5,071 bases of DNA from Deltaproteobacteria bacterium (GCA_031267005.1 JAIRZX010000440.1:1-5071), one strand, 5' to 3'; shown: positions 1-5,071, counted from the first letter of the stretch. Translations and numbers: made by a program. Notes: generated from the sequence alone by a model not told the origin.

Positions 1-1
1 C

Positions 2-2059
2 GGGCATACCGTCCAGGGGGCCTCGACCATCACCCAGCAGATGATCCGGACGTTCCTGCTTTCCAACGAGAAGACCTTCGACAGGAAGTTCAAGGAGATG
101 ATACTGGCTTGGAGGGCGGAGAGGCTCCTGACCAAGGACGACATCCTTCACCTTTACCTGAACCGGATCTACCTGGGCCGGGGCGCCTACGGGGTGGAGT
201 CCGCTGCCAGGCTCTACTACGGGAAGAGCATCAAGGACGTGAACCTGGCCGAGGCCGCGATGCTGGCGGGCCTGGTCAAGGCCCCCGGCAAGCTCCGGGC
301 CCACGAGGGCACCGAGGCCAGCCGGGACCGCCAGCGCTACGTGCTTAACCGCATGCACGCGAACGGCTTCATAACTACCGAGGAAGGCCTGGCGGCGCTG
401 GCCACGCCCCTCCCGTACCTGGCCAGGCGCCCCAACCATAACCGGGAAGAGGACCCTAAGATCTCCGAGGTGGTGCGCCAGCAGGTGACCCAGGAGTTCG
501 GGTCCGACGCGGTCTTGAACGGGGGCTTGAGGATCTGGACCACGCTTAATTTGGATGTCCAGCGCAGGGCCGAGGAGGCCGTCAGGAACGGGTTGAACAA
601 CCTGGCCCGCCGCCAGCGCATGAGCCCCGTCTTAGCCCGCTTAGACCCCCACCAGGCGGCCCTCCACGGCCGACGCAGCCGCGAGAGCCTGGCCCAGAGG
701 CCGCTTCTGCCCAACCAGGAGCCGGCGGCGCTGGTGACGGGCTTCTCCGACGACCCGGAGAGGCCCGGGACCTTCTTCAGCATCGGGAACGAAGTCGGCT
801 TCATGCCGGCCGAGGCGAGTTCCTGGATAGCGGGCAAGCGCAGGCCTTCGGACTTCTTCCGCGAGAACGATCTCGTGATGGTGCGCGCCGTGGACCGCGA
901 TCCCGCGACCGGGGTGTGGAACCTGGAGACCTCCCCCCCTCCGGAGATCCAGGGGGCGCTGGTGCTCCTGGAGAACTCCACCGGCAAGGTCCTGGCCATG
1001 GTGGGGGGGCGGGACTTCGGCATAGAGGGGGTCGGCAACTCCGACTTCAACCGGGCGATACTGGCCCAGCGCCAGCCGGGGAGTTCGTTTAAGCCCTTCG
1101 TCTACACGGCGGCGCTGGAAAACGGCTACACCGAGGCCTCGGTCGTCTACGACGTGCCCGTGAGCTACCCCGACGGGACGGGCAACTACTGGTCCCCCCG
1201 TAACTACAGCGGGGGGCATTCCGGCGCCTTGACCCTCTACGACGCTTTGAAGATGTCGGTGAACGTCGTGGCAGTTAAGCTCTGCGACGCGCTGGGGCCG
1301 CGCACGGTAATCGACTACGCCAAGCGCATGGGCATTTCCACCGAACTCCAGCCGGTCCTGCCGCTGGCCCTGGGCGCCTCCGAGGTGACCTTGCTGGACC
1401 TCACAAAGGCCTACACCACCTTCCCGAACCTGGGCTCCTGGGTATGGCCCACTTTCATATCCCGGGTGGAGGACCGCTTCGGGCGCCCCATACTGGAACC
1501 CCAGCCCTACTTCACCGAAGCAATAACCCCGCAGACAGCCTATATCATGGTGGACATGCTGACCGGCGTGGCCACCCGCGGCACGGCCGCCCGGGTGGGC
1601 GCGGCGCTCAGGGGCATTCCGGTGGCTGGCAAGACCGGCACAACCAACTCCCAAGCAGACGCCATGTTCGTGGGCTTCACCCCCGAGTACACCTGCGGGG
1701 TCTGGGTCGGCAGGGAGACCCGCACCACCCTGGGCGGCGGCGAGCAGGGCGGCCGCACGGCCGCTCCCATCTTCATAGAGTTCATGAAGGGCTTCCTGGA
1801 GGGCAAGGAGCCCGGCAAGTTCACGGTGCCCCCGGGCGTGGTCCGCCGCCAAGTGCTCGACCCGGACGCGGACGACGACTACCTGGGTACCGGCGCGGTA
1901 TACGTCTTCAGGCAGGGCGAGGAGGGCACCGGTCGCGCGGACACCGCCATCGGCGAATACTACGCCGCCGTAGAGGGTCCCCAGGACGCCTCCGCCGTGA
2001 GCCAGGAGGAGCTGGACCGCAGGCTCGACGACTACCTGTCCGGGTACCAGGCGTTCTGA
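2..2059 (+). CDS. mrcA: Penicillin-binding protein 1A family, bifunctional transglycosylase/transpeptidase (5' partial)
   Basis: Class A PBPs polymerise lipid II into glycan strands (GT51 domain) and cross-link the stem peptides (transpeptidase domain) at the outer face of the inner membrane. The frame is open from the left edge to TGA at 2057-2059, giving 685 visible residues. Family members usually have roughly 750-850, so about 100 N-terminal residues are off-window: the membrane anchor and the first GT51 motif with its catalytic Glu. Visible GT51 motifs are QGASTITQQ (nt 14-40), RKFKEMILAWRAE just after it, YLNRIYLGRGAYGVESAA, and LAEAAMLAGLVKAP. An OB-like insert follows (about nt 730-960). 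The transpeptidase domain shows SSFK with the acylated Ser at nt 1082, SVN at 1256, and KTGT at 1631. The C-terminal tail is acidic (DPDADDDY and onward). No catalytic motif in view is damaged. PBP1A is favoured over PBP1B/1C by motif style; mrcA is a family-level symbol. Confidence 0.95.
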   Translation, partial: GHTVQGASTITQQMIRTFLLSNEKTFDRKFKEMILAWRAERLLTKDDILHLYLNRIYLGRGAYGVESAARLYYGKSIKDVNLAEAAMLAGLVKAPGKLRAHEGTEASRDRQRYVLNRMHANGFITTEEGLAALATPLPYLARRPNHNREEDPKISEVVRQQVTQEFGSDAVLNGGLRIWTTLNLDVQRRAEEAVRNGLNNLARRQRMSPVLARLDPHQAALHGRRSRESLAQRPLLPNQEPAALVTGFSDDPERPGTFFSIGNEVGFMPAEASSWIAGKRRPSDFFRENDLVMVRAVDRDPATGVWNLETSPPPEIQGALVLLENSTGKVLAMVGGRDFGIEGVGNSDFNRAILAQRQPGSSFKPFVYTAALENGYTEASVVYDVPVSYPDGTGNYWSPRNYSGGHSGALTLYDALKMSVNVVAVKLCDALGPRTVIDYAKRMGISTELQPVLPLALGASEVTLLDLTKAYTTFPNLGSWVWPTFISRVEDRFGRPILEPQPYFTEAITPQTAYIMVDMLTGVATRGTAARVGAALRGIPVAGKTGTTNSQADAMFVGFTPEYTCGVWVGRETRTTLGGGEQGGRTAAPIFIEFMKGFLEGKEPGKFTVPPGVVRRQVLDPDADDDYLGTGAVYVFRQGEEGTGRADTAIGEYYAAVEGPQDASAVSQEELDRRLDDYLSGYQAF

Positions 2060-2075
2060 GTCCGGGCCGGTTCGC

Positions 2076-2088
2076 GGGGGCTTCCCCC
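2076..2088 (+). terminator. Weak hairpin after the PBP gene, possible terminator
   Basis: Seventeen bases after the PBP stop, GGGGG (2076-2080) and CCCCC (2084-2088) can pair around a 3-nt CTT loop. The arm is short and is followed by more C and a mixed TGTTGCC stretch, not a T-run, so it is a poor match to an intrinsic terminator. It is listed only because it is the best terminator-like element behind the gene. Confidence 0.2.
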
Positions 2089-2103
2089 CCCTGTTGCCTC
2101 CTA

Positions 2104-2343
2104 AGGCTCCGCTCCGCCCGGCTCGAGGCTCCGCACCGTCCCGCCCGGAATTCGGTTGCGTCCCGCCTATGGCTCCGTACCGACCGAAGTTTCACGCCGC
2201 CCCGGCCAGAGGCTCCGTTCCGTCCCGCCTGAAGTTTCACGCCGTCCCTGCCCGAAGCCCCGCTACGCGCGTGACGAGGCTCCGCTCCGTACCGCCTGAG
2301 GCTTCAAGCCGCCCCGCATCAGGCTTCGCTTGGAAGGGTCGGA
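2104..2343. repeat. Degenerate ~22-bp GC-rich direct repeats (GGCTCCG...)
   Basis: The core GGCTCCG recurs at 2105, 2127, 2171, 2211 and 2278, with GGCTTC variants at 2300 and 2322. Spacings are 22, 44, 40, 67, 22 and 22 bases, so most are close to multiples of 22. A rough unit is GGCTYCGCTCCGTCCCGCCT followed by GA. Within the field the 14-mer GAAGTTTCACGCCG is repeated exactly at 2186-2199 and 2231-2244. The period is not a multiple of three, so the array does not encode a repeated peptide. One inverted copy of the core, CGGAGCCTC, lies far away at 4750-4758. The function is unknown. Confidence 0.6.
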
Positions 2344-2470
2344 CCGGTTGGCCCGAAGTGACGGGTGTGCCGTGCCCCTCGGCGCCGGAAGCCCGGTCTC
2401 CATGACGAGCCGCCGCTGGTAATACGACTTAGGTATCGCTCGGTACGGCTACCGTTGGGGAGTGGGTACA

Positions 2471-2519
2471 GACCGGTTGGCCTTAGGGCACTGGAGCTTA
2501 ATGCCCTGCGCCACCGGAC
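2471..2519 (+). other. Extended imperfect hairpin, possible structured RNA element
   Basis: Two nested stems can form. The outer stem pairs 2473-2481 with 2510-2517: CCGGT to ACCGG, then GGC to GCC, with one bulged T at 2478. After a small internal loop, AGGGCA (2485-2490) pairs with TGCCCT (2502-2507) around an 11-nt loop. That gives about 14 base pairs in a 45-nt element. There is no T-run on either side, so it is not an ordinary intrinsic terminator. It sits about 230 bases before the rdgB start. It may be a leader structure, a small RNA fragment, or chance pairing in GC-rich DNA. Confidence 0.35.
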
Positions 2520-2596
2520 CCGGCCGCCATGCCAGTCCGCCCGCCTGTTCCCAGAGGTTCCGGGGAGAGACTTCGCTTCCGGCTTCCCAGAGGGCC

Positions 2597-2712
2597 CCCT
2601 GGCGTGGCCAGCCCGCTTCGCCACCGCCCCGGCGGCACCCCCCTGGCGCGAACCGTTCCGCGTCACCCCGCCCTGGCGTCAAGCCCCGTTTCTTCGATTG
2701 AAGGCCCTGGCG
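2597..2712. repeat. Four copies of CCCTGGCG upstream of rdgB
   Basis: The octamer CCCTGGCG is found exactly at 2597-2604, 2641-2648, 2671-2678 and 2705-2712 (spacings 44, 30 and 34). Each copy has C-rich or GGC-containing sequence just before it. The last copy ends 38 bases before the rdgB start codon. This could be a regulatory site cluster or another decayed tandem repeat; nothing in the sequence decides between them. Confidence 0.35.
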
Positions 2713-2733
2713 TAAGATTCAGGCCGTCCATTC

Positions 2734-2739
2734 AAGGAG
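2734..2739 (+). promoter_or_regulatory. Ribosome binding site of rdgB
   Basis: AAGGAG lies 11 bases before the ATG at 2751 and is the only good Shine-Dalgarno match near any candidate start of this reading frame. It decides the start. The alternative codons CTG 2862 or TTG 2865, which would give a family-typical N-terminus, have no such motif in front of them. Confidence 0.6.
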
Positions 2740-2750
2740 CACCTCCGCGC

Positions 2751-3593
2751 ATGATCCTTAAACAGGGCTTCCCGCCGCGCTTGATACTCGCCTCCGGCGC
2801 CCACGGGGCCGATTCCCCGCCGCCTCAGCCGTATCCCCCCCCACCCCCCCCGGACGGCCGACTGTTGCTGGCCGTGGCCTCCTCCAACTCCGGGAAGGTT
2901 ACGGAGTACTCCCTGCTACTGTCCCCCTTGAAATGCAGGATCTTCGGCATCTCACGCGAGGAGCTGGAAAGGGCCGGTTTCAAAGGGATAAGGGAGCCCG
3001 AAGAGGACGGGGACTCCTTTTTCGAGAACGCCCGCATCAAAGCCCGCTACTGGGCGGACGTGCTGGGCTCGCCCGCCCTGGCCGACGACTCCGGGCTCGA
3101 GGTGGCGGCCCTGGGAGGCGAGCCCGGGGTAAGGAGCGCCCGGTGGGGGGACTGGGATCCTGGTGCCGTGTCCGGACGGGAGCAGTCCGAGTACCTCATA
3201 TGGCGCATGGAGGGCATGGAGGATCGCGCCGCTGCCTTCGTCACCTCCATCGTGGTGGCCAGGCCCTTCCGAAGGGAAGTCCTGCATTACCGGGGGACGC
3301 TTCGGGGGGAGGTGGCGCGAGAGCCGAAAGGCTCTCGGGGTTTCGGTTACGACCAAGCCTTCCTGGTGCCGGGGCTTGGACTTACGCTGGCCGAGCTTTC
3401 GGCGGAAGAAAAGAACGCCGTAAGCCACCGGGGCCGGGCCGCTGGGGCCATGGCGGGGGACTGGGAGAGGGTTTCGGGGTTCCTGGCCGGGAGTGCGCCG
3501 CCTCCGGGAGCCTGGGAACCCGTCGGGAAACCGACCGCTCGCGGGGAAAGCCTTACGAAATTCGGAATTTCCCCAATAAATTCAAAGCTTTAG
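2751..3593 (+). CDS. rdgB: RdgB/HAM1 family non-canonical purine NTP pyrophosphatase (dITP/XTP pyrophosphatase)
   Basis: The enzyme hydrolyses dITP, ITP and XTP to the monophosphate plus pyrophosphate, which keeps deaminated purines out of DNA and RNA; it is cytosolic and needs Mg2+. The start ATG 2751 was chosen for its Shine-Dalgarno site, giving 280 residues. Family motifs run in order: SSNSGK (44-49, nucleotide binding), EEDGDSFFENARIKA (84-98), ADDSGLEV (111-118, with the metal/catalytic Asp pair), PGVRSARW (125-132), GFGYD (197-201) and EKNAVSHR (220-227). All expected key residues appear present. The usual length is about 190-210. The excess is a 36-residue N-terminal extension with PPPQPYPPPPPP and a ~35-residue C-terminal tail with no recognised domain. 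The extension may not be translated if a non-ATG start near 2862 is used. The gene stands about 690 bp from the PBP gene and has no rph neighbour in view. Confidence 0.92.
   Translation: MILKQGFPPRLILASGAHGADSPPPQPYPPPPPPDGRLLLAVASSNSGKVTEYSLLLSPLKCRIFGISREELERAGFKGIREPEEDGDSFFENARIKARYWADVLGSPALADDSGLEVAALGGEPGVRSARWGDWDPGAVSGREQSEYLIWRMEGMEDRAAAFVTSIVVARPFRREVLHYRGTLRGEVAREPKGSRGFGYDQAFLVPGLGLTLAELSAEEKNAVSHRGRAAGAMAGDWERVSGFLAGSAPPPGAWEPVGKPTARGESLTKFGISPINSKL
2835..2851. repeat. C8-A-C8 homopolymer tract in the 5' part of rdgB
   Basis: Eight C (2835-2842), one A, then eight C (2844-2851) encode the proline run just before the conserved RdgB core. Runs of this length are prone to polymerase slippage and to sequencing error. 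A one-base change here would put the enzyme core out of frame with the ATG at 2751. Confidence 0.8.
3318..3337 (+). other. Perfect 8-bp hairpin with GAAA tetraloop inside rdgB
   Basis: CGAGAGCC (3318-3325), loop GAAA (3326-3329), and GGCTCTCG (3330-3337) form a perfect stem closed by a GNRA-type loop. It covers codons 190-196 (REPKGSR), just before the conserved GFGYD motif. This peptide stretch is near the family's usual EPRG segment, so part of the sequence is constrained by protein coding. Confidence 0.6.
3543..3574. other. Nested inverted repeats at the 3' end of rdgB
   Basis: GGGGAAA (3543-3549) pairs with TTTCCCC (3568-3574). Alternatively, GAAATTC (3557-3563) and GAATTTC (3565-3571) form a 15-bp palindrome with one central base. 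Both lie in the last codons of rdgB, 17-48 bases before the TAG. The bases that follow are AATAAATTC rather than a T-run, so termination is uncertain, though no better terminator follows the gene. Confidence 0.4.
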
Positions 3594-3649
3594 CATCTGA
3601 CTTTTTGGGACCGCTAAACCGGATGATCAAAACGCGCGGCCTTTCGCGT

Positions 3650-3666
3650 AGCGGGCAAAGCCCGCT
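3650..3666. other. Perfect 7-bp hairpin, possible transcription terminator remnant
   Basis: AGCGGGC (3650-3656), AAA, then GCCCGCT (3660-3666) give a tight stem 57 bases after the rdgB stop. The distance suits a terminator, but the downstream bases TCTCCTGG are not a T-run. It could be a Rho-independent terminator that lacks its tail, or a simple structural repeat. Confidence 0.3.
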
Positions 3667-3790
3667 CTCCTGGTCAGCGTCCGGGCTTCGAAGGTTCCTT
3701 AAGGCCCGCCGCTGGTTCCCGGAGACCTGCGGCTTGTACCTATCCTCGCTGGGAGCCTTGAAGCCCTTCTGGGCCGAAAAGCGGCAAGGG

Positions 3791-4019
3791 CTTTCCATGA
3801 AGTTTTCCAGCGCAGTCAGGCCAGGGGCATACACTATGCTGACATTCGCGTTTATCATAAACGTTTTCTAGTGTAGCCTGGCTGAGAGCACACACTTTGC
3901 AACCATATCCGTTTCATGGACCGGGGTACCTAAAACCTACATGGACGTATATCATGAAACATTTTCTTGTGTAGTTGCGGCCAGATCATACTCCATGCAG
4001 CGTCGGTGTTTCATTGGCC
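3791..4019. repeat. Degenerate ~59-bp direct repeats bounded by a GTTTCATGAAAC-like palindrome
   Basis: Variants of the 12-base palindrome GTTTCATGAAAC occur at 3791-3802, 3850-3862, 3911-3922, 3949-3960 and 4008-4019, spaced about 59, 60, 38 and 59 bases. After it, three copies continue in parallel: GTTTTCCAGCGCAG (3802), GTTTTCTAGTGTAG (3863) and ATTTTCTTGTGTAG (3961). All three then reach a CAyACwCyrTGC-like segment. Copies one and two match at about 31 of 48 ungapped positions, and most differences are transitions. Copies at 3911 and 4008 share GTTTCAT.G.CCGGG. Copy two plus its partial neighbour repeats as a ~97-bp unit. Frame is not kept between copies, so this is not a protein repeat. 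It is too diverged for a CRISPR array. Confidence 0.55.
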
Positions 4020-4020
4020 G

Positions 4021-4047
4021 GGATCAGCGGAAAAGCTTCGCCGATCC
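4021..4047. other. Imperfect inverted repeat GGATC...GATCC
   Basis: GGATC (4021-4025) pairs with GATCC (4043-4047); after one A/C mismatch, GCGGA (4027-4031) pairs with TTCGC (4037-4041) using one G-T pair. A 5-nt loop remains. It directly follows the last palindrome of the 59-bp repeat block, so it may be part of that block's boundary. Confidence 0.35.
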
Positions 4048-4121
4048 TTAGGGGCGGCTTTCCTGGTATTTGCGGGCTTGCCCAAGATAGTCAGCCGCTG
4101 GAAAGGGACGACCCCGGCCGG

Positions 4122-4143
4122 GTCGGCCAGCGGATAGGCCGAC
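4122..4143. other. Perfect 7-bp inverted repeat with 8-nt loop
   Basis: GTCGGCC (4122-4128) and GGCCGAC (4137-4143) are exact reverse complements separated by AGCGGATA. A competing shorter hairpin, GGCCG-GGT-CGGCC (4116-4128), shares the left arm. No T-run follows. No gene is near enough to assign an operator or terminator role. Confidence 0.3.
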
Positions 4144-4332
4144 GTTCAAGGCGCGGCCGCACAGTCGCGTTGCTGACGCTCCGGGAAGAGTTGCGCAAGG
4201 TCGGGTGCCATTCTTATCGGTGCGAAGCCCGACCTGGGGTTTCGGGCCGAAAAGGACGACCCACCCGCTAGGGCGGCCAGGCCCGGAAGCGACAGGGCTT
4301 ATTCAGTTTACTCCGCCAGCTTCGGGCTATCT

Positions 4333-4601
4333 TCAAGCGGCCAAGGCATAGGGGCCGAGTCGCTTGTCGTTGCAGACCCGGTATCCCGATGTCAAGATGA
4401 GGGCGAGCTTGAGCGTCTTGCGCGTGGTGGCGTTGAGCACGACGCGGCCAAGGTGTGGGAACTGCGAGCCCGCTTGGGGCTCCTGACCCTTTCCACGAAG
4501 GTGTCAGGCCATCCGGCCCGCAGCCAGGCCTCGCTTCCCCCGGCGTTCGCCGGGTCCGCTTGTCGCCGGGAGCGGCAGGGAACGGTCCGACCGGGTTCCA
4601 T
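4333..4601 (-). pseudogene. Possible decayed minus-strand coding remnant
   Basis: I do not recognise this sequence. On the minus strand, the frame ending in TGA at 4333-4335 reads LGRVVLNATTRKTLKLA... and ends GPYALAA over codons 4452-4336. Its third positions are about 85% G or C, similar to the real genes, and its composition is protein-like. This frame is closed by TGA at 4504-4506, but an adjacent frame upstream (EAWLRAGWPDTFVERVR, about 4560-4500) has the same third-position bias, as if one frameshift near 4455-4500 split a gene. There is no ribosome binding site and no family match. The plus-strand frame sharing the same third positions looks similarly biased, so strand is uncertain and chance is a real alternative. 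Confidence 0.15.
4539..4554. other. Short perfect hairpin CCCGGC-GTTC-GCCGGG
   Basis: A 6-bp stem with a 4-nt loop. The right half is echoed downstream, with TCGCCGGG at 4547-4554 and again at 4563-4570. There is no T-run, and nothing further can be said of its role. Confidence 0.3.
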
Positions 4602-5002
4602 TTATTTGAGTGGCACCGGTACAGACTTAGCCTCCTCACCGTAGATCTCTGCTCCGATCGACTCGCCTCGAAAGGCCGAGCCGCCACTGGTGACTTGTTC
4701 CCTTGAATGCGAAACCCCGGCGACTTTCCAGCAAGCTTCCGTTTGCCGACGGAGCCTCAAACGCCTGACTTCAGAGGACCCGCCGCGGCCTTCGGGCAAG
4801 AGTTCATGTCATTATGGTATTTTCGCGTCCGCGACGTGGCTCTCCTCATGGGCGAAAAGGAAGAAAACCTTGGAGCTGTTTCCTGGCTTGTTCGATGGCC
4901 AAGGTTAGGTGCCCGTCTAAAGCTTTGTGTTATTTCCCGTCACAACGTATTGATGACGCCGCCGCAATAAATACTGGAGAGGGCTAGGAAGAGGGCGGCC
5001 CA

Positions 5003-5071
5003 GTGACACAACTGGGGCATGGTGTAGTGCAGCAAGATAGCAGGAGGGATAATTTCCGAGAAGCATGGGAG
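5003..5071 (+). CDS. Possible start of an unidentified gene running off the right edge
   Basis: GTG at 5003 is preceded by AGGAAGAGGG (4986-4995), a plausible Shine-Dalgarno region with 7 bases of spacing. An in-frame TAG upstream (in GGGCTAGGAAG) excludes earlier starts. The frame stays open for 23 codons to the window end, reading VTQLGHGVVQQDSRRDNF and onward (the GTG would be read as Met). The fragment is too short to assign to a family. A competing ATG at 5065 has AGGAGG (5042-5047) 17 bases before it, which is too far to be convincing. Confidence 0.2.
   Translation, partial: MTQLGHGVVQQDSRRDNFREAWE

Larger units (their letters stand above)
2060..2750. other. Gene-free interval of about 690 bp between the PBP gene and rdgB
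   Basis: Open frames cross this interval on both strands, but their translations are Arg/Pro/Ala/Gly-rich with no recognisable motif, as expected from stop-poor GC-rich DNA. What it does hold is a degenerate 22-bp repeat field (about 2104-2343), a long imperfect hairpin (2471-2519) and four copies of an octamer (2597-2712). The 12-mer GACCGGTTGGCC occurs at 2342-2353 and again at 2471-2482. I see no tRNA, rRNA or known riboswitch core, and no convincing sigma-70 promoter. Confidence 0.6.
3594..5002. other. Gene-poor stretch of about 1.4 kb
   Basis: No reading frame here matches a family I recognise. The longer open frames lack a ribosome binding site and have translations without motifs. GC drops to about 45% around 3841-3960, and a visibly AT-richer patch lies near 4800-4980, against a much higher GC in the two genes. 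The interval holds degenerate ~59-bp repeats (3791-4019, starting at nt 3791), inverted repeats at 3650, 4021, 4122 and 4539, and a possible decayed minus-strand gene (4333-4601). I see no tRNA T-loop, rRNA, SRP RNA, RNase P or tmRNA signature. Confidence 0.55.

Noticed and set aside
641..1852. 403-residue open frame on the minus strand opposite the PBP gene
   Set aside because: It is a shadow of a well-conserved coding region; the His/Gly/Ala-rich translation has no motif.
2420..2429. TAATACGACT, the first ten bases of the T7 phage promoter consensus
   Set aside because: The match stops there; the following bases TAGGTATCGC do not fit the CACTATAGGG part, and no phage gene is nearby.
2698..2718. 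Possible promoter for rdgB: TTGAAG (2698) and TAAGAT (2713)
   Set aside because: The spacer is only 9 bases, far too short for sigma-70, and no acceptable -35 sits at 16-18 bases.
2529..2750. In-frame upstream extension of rdgB to an ATG at 2529
   Set aside because: The added 74 residues are Arg/Pro-rich without motif, have no ribosome binding site, and overlap the octamer repeats; ATG 2751 has AAGGAG.
3553..3858. Minus-strand 101-residue frame starting MINANVSIVYAP
   Set aside because: No ribosome binding site, it starts within a degenerate nucleotide repeat and runs into the rdgB 3' end, and the repeat copies are not in the same frame.
2933..3871. 312-residue plus-strand frame overlapping rdgB
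   Set aside because: The overlap with the strongly conserved RdgB frame and an Arg/Gly-rich translation show it to be a shadow; its tail runs into the repeat block.
3911..3960. GTTTCAT...ATGAAAC as terminal inverted repeats of a small insertion element
   Set aside because: The arms are only 7 bp, no target duplication is seen, and the arms are explained as halves of the recurring palindrome.
3791..4019. CRISPR array
   Set aside because: Repeats are strongly diverged, the bodies between palindromes are themselves related rather than unique spacers, and no cas gene is present.
4268..4687. Minus-strand 139-residue frame
   Set aside because: No ribosome binding site or motif; the protein-like signal in this interval lies in the other two minus-strand frames.
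4707..4970. Plus-strand 87-residue frame with ATG at 4707
   Set aside because: No Shine-Dalgarno, third-position GC only about 56% unlike the real genes, and no recognised motif, though its second half looks mildly protein-like.

Overview
The window comes from a GC-rich bacterium, with the two clear genes strongly GC-biased at third codon positions. It carries two recognisable housekeeping genes on the plus strand and unusually long gene-poor stretches. The style of the penicillin-binding protein, a class A enzyme with an OB-like insert, would suit a Desulfobacterota/deltaproteobacterial-type Gram-negative. That placement is an inference from protein flavour only and is weakly held.

Layout. 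Positions 2-2059 hold the 3' part of a bifunctional class A penicillin-binding protein (PBP1A family); its first ~100 residues lie off the left edge. Positions 2060-2750 have no credible gene: there is a degenerate ~22-bp GC-rich repeat field (about 2104-2343), a long imperfect hairpin (2471-2519) and a cluster of four CCCTGGCG octamers (2597-2712). Positions 2751-3593 encode a RdgB/HAM1 non-canonical purine NTP pyrophosphatase. It has a good ribosome binding site, an odd proline-rich N-terminal extension over a C8-A-C8 tract, and a C-terminal tail. Positions 3594-5002 (about 1.4 kb) hold no gene I can defend. They contain several short perfect inverted repeats, an AT-richer block (about 3790-4019) built from degenerate ~59-bp direct repeats bounded by a GTTTCATGAAAC-like palindrome, and a possible decayed minus-strand coding remnant near 4333-4601. 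At the right edge a GTG start with a purine-rich leader (5003) may open a further plus-strand gene.

Functionally, the PBP polymerises and cross-links peptidoglycan in the periplasm, and RdgB cleans dITP/XTP from the nucleotide pool in the cytoplasm. The ~690-bp gap makes a shared operon doubtful, and I see no functional link. I did not find a mobile element, CRISPR array, tRNA, rRNA, toxin-antitoxin pair or defence system. The low coding density and degenerate repeats look more like genome decay or repeat accumulation than a new gene system. The repeats and structured elements are the parts worth a second look.
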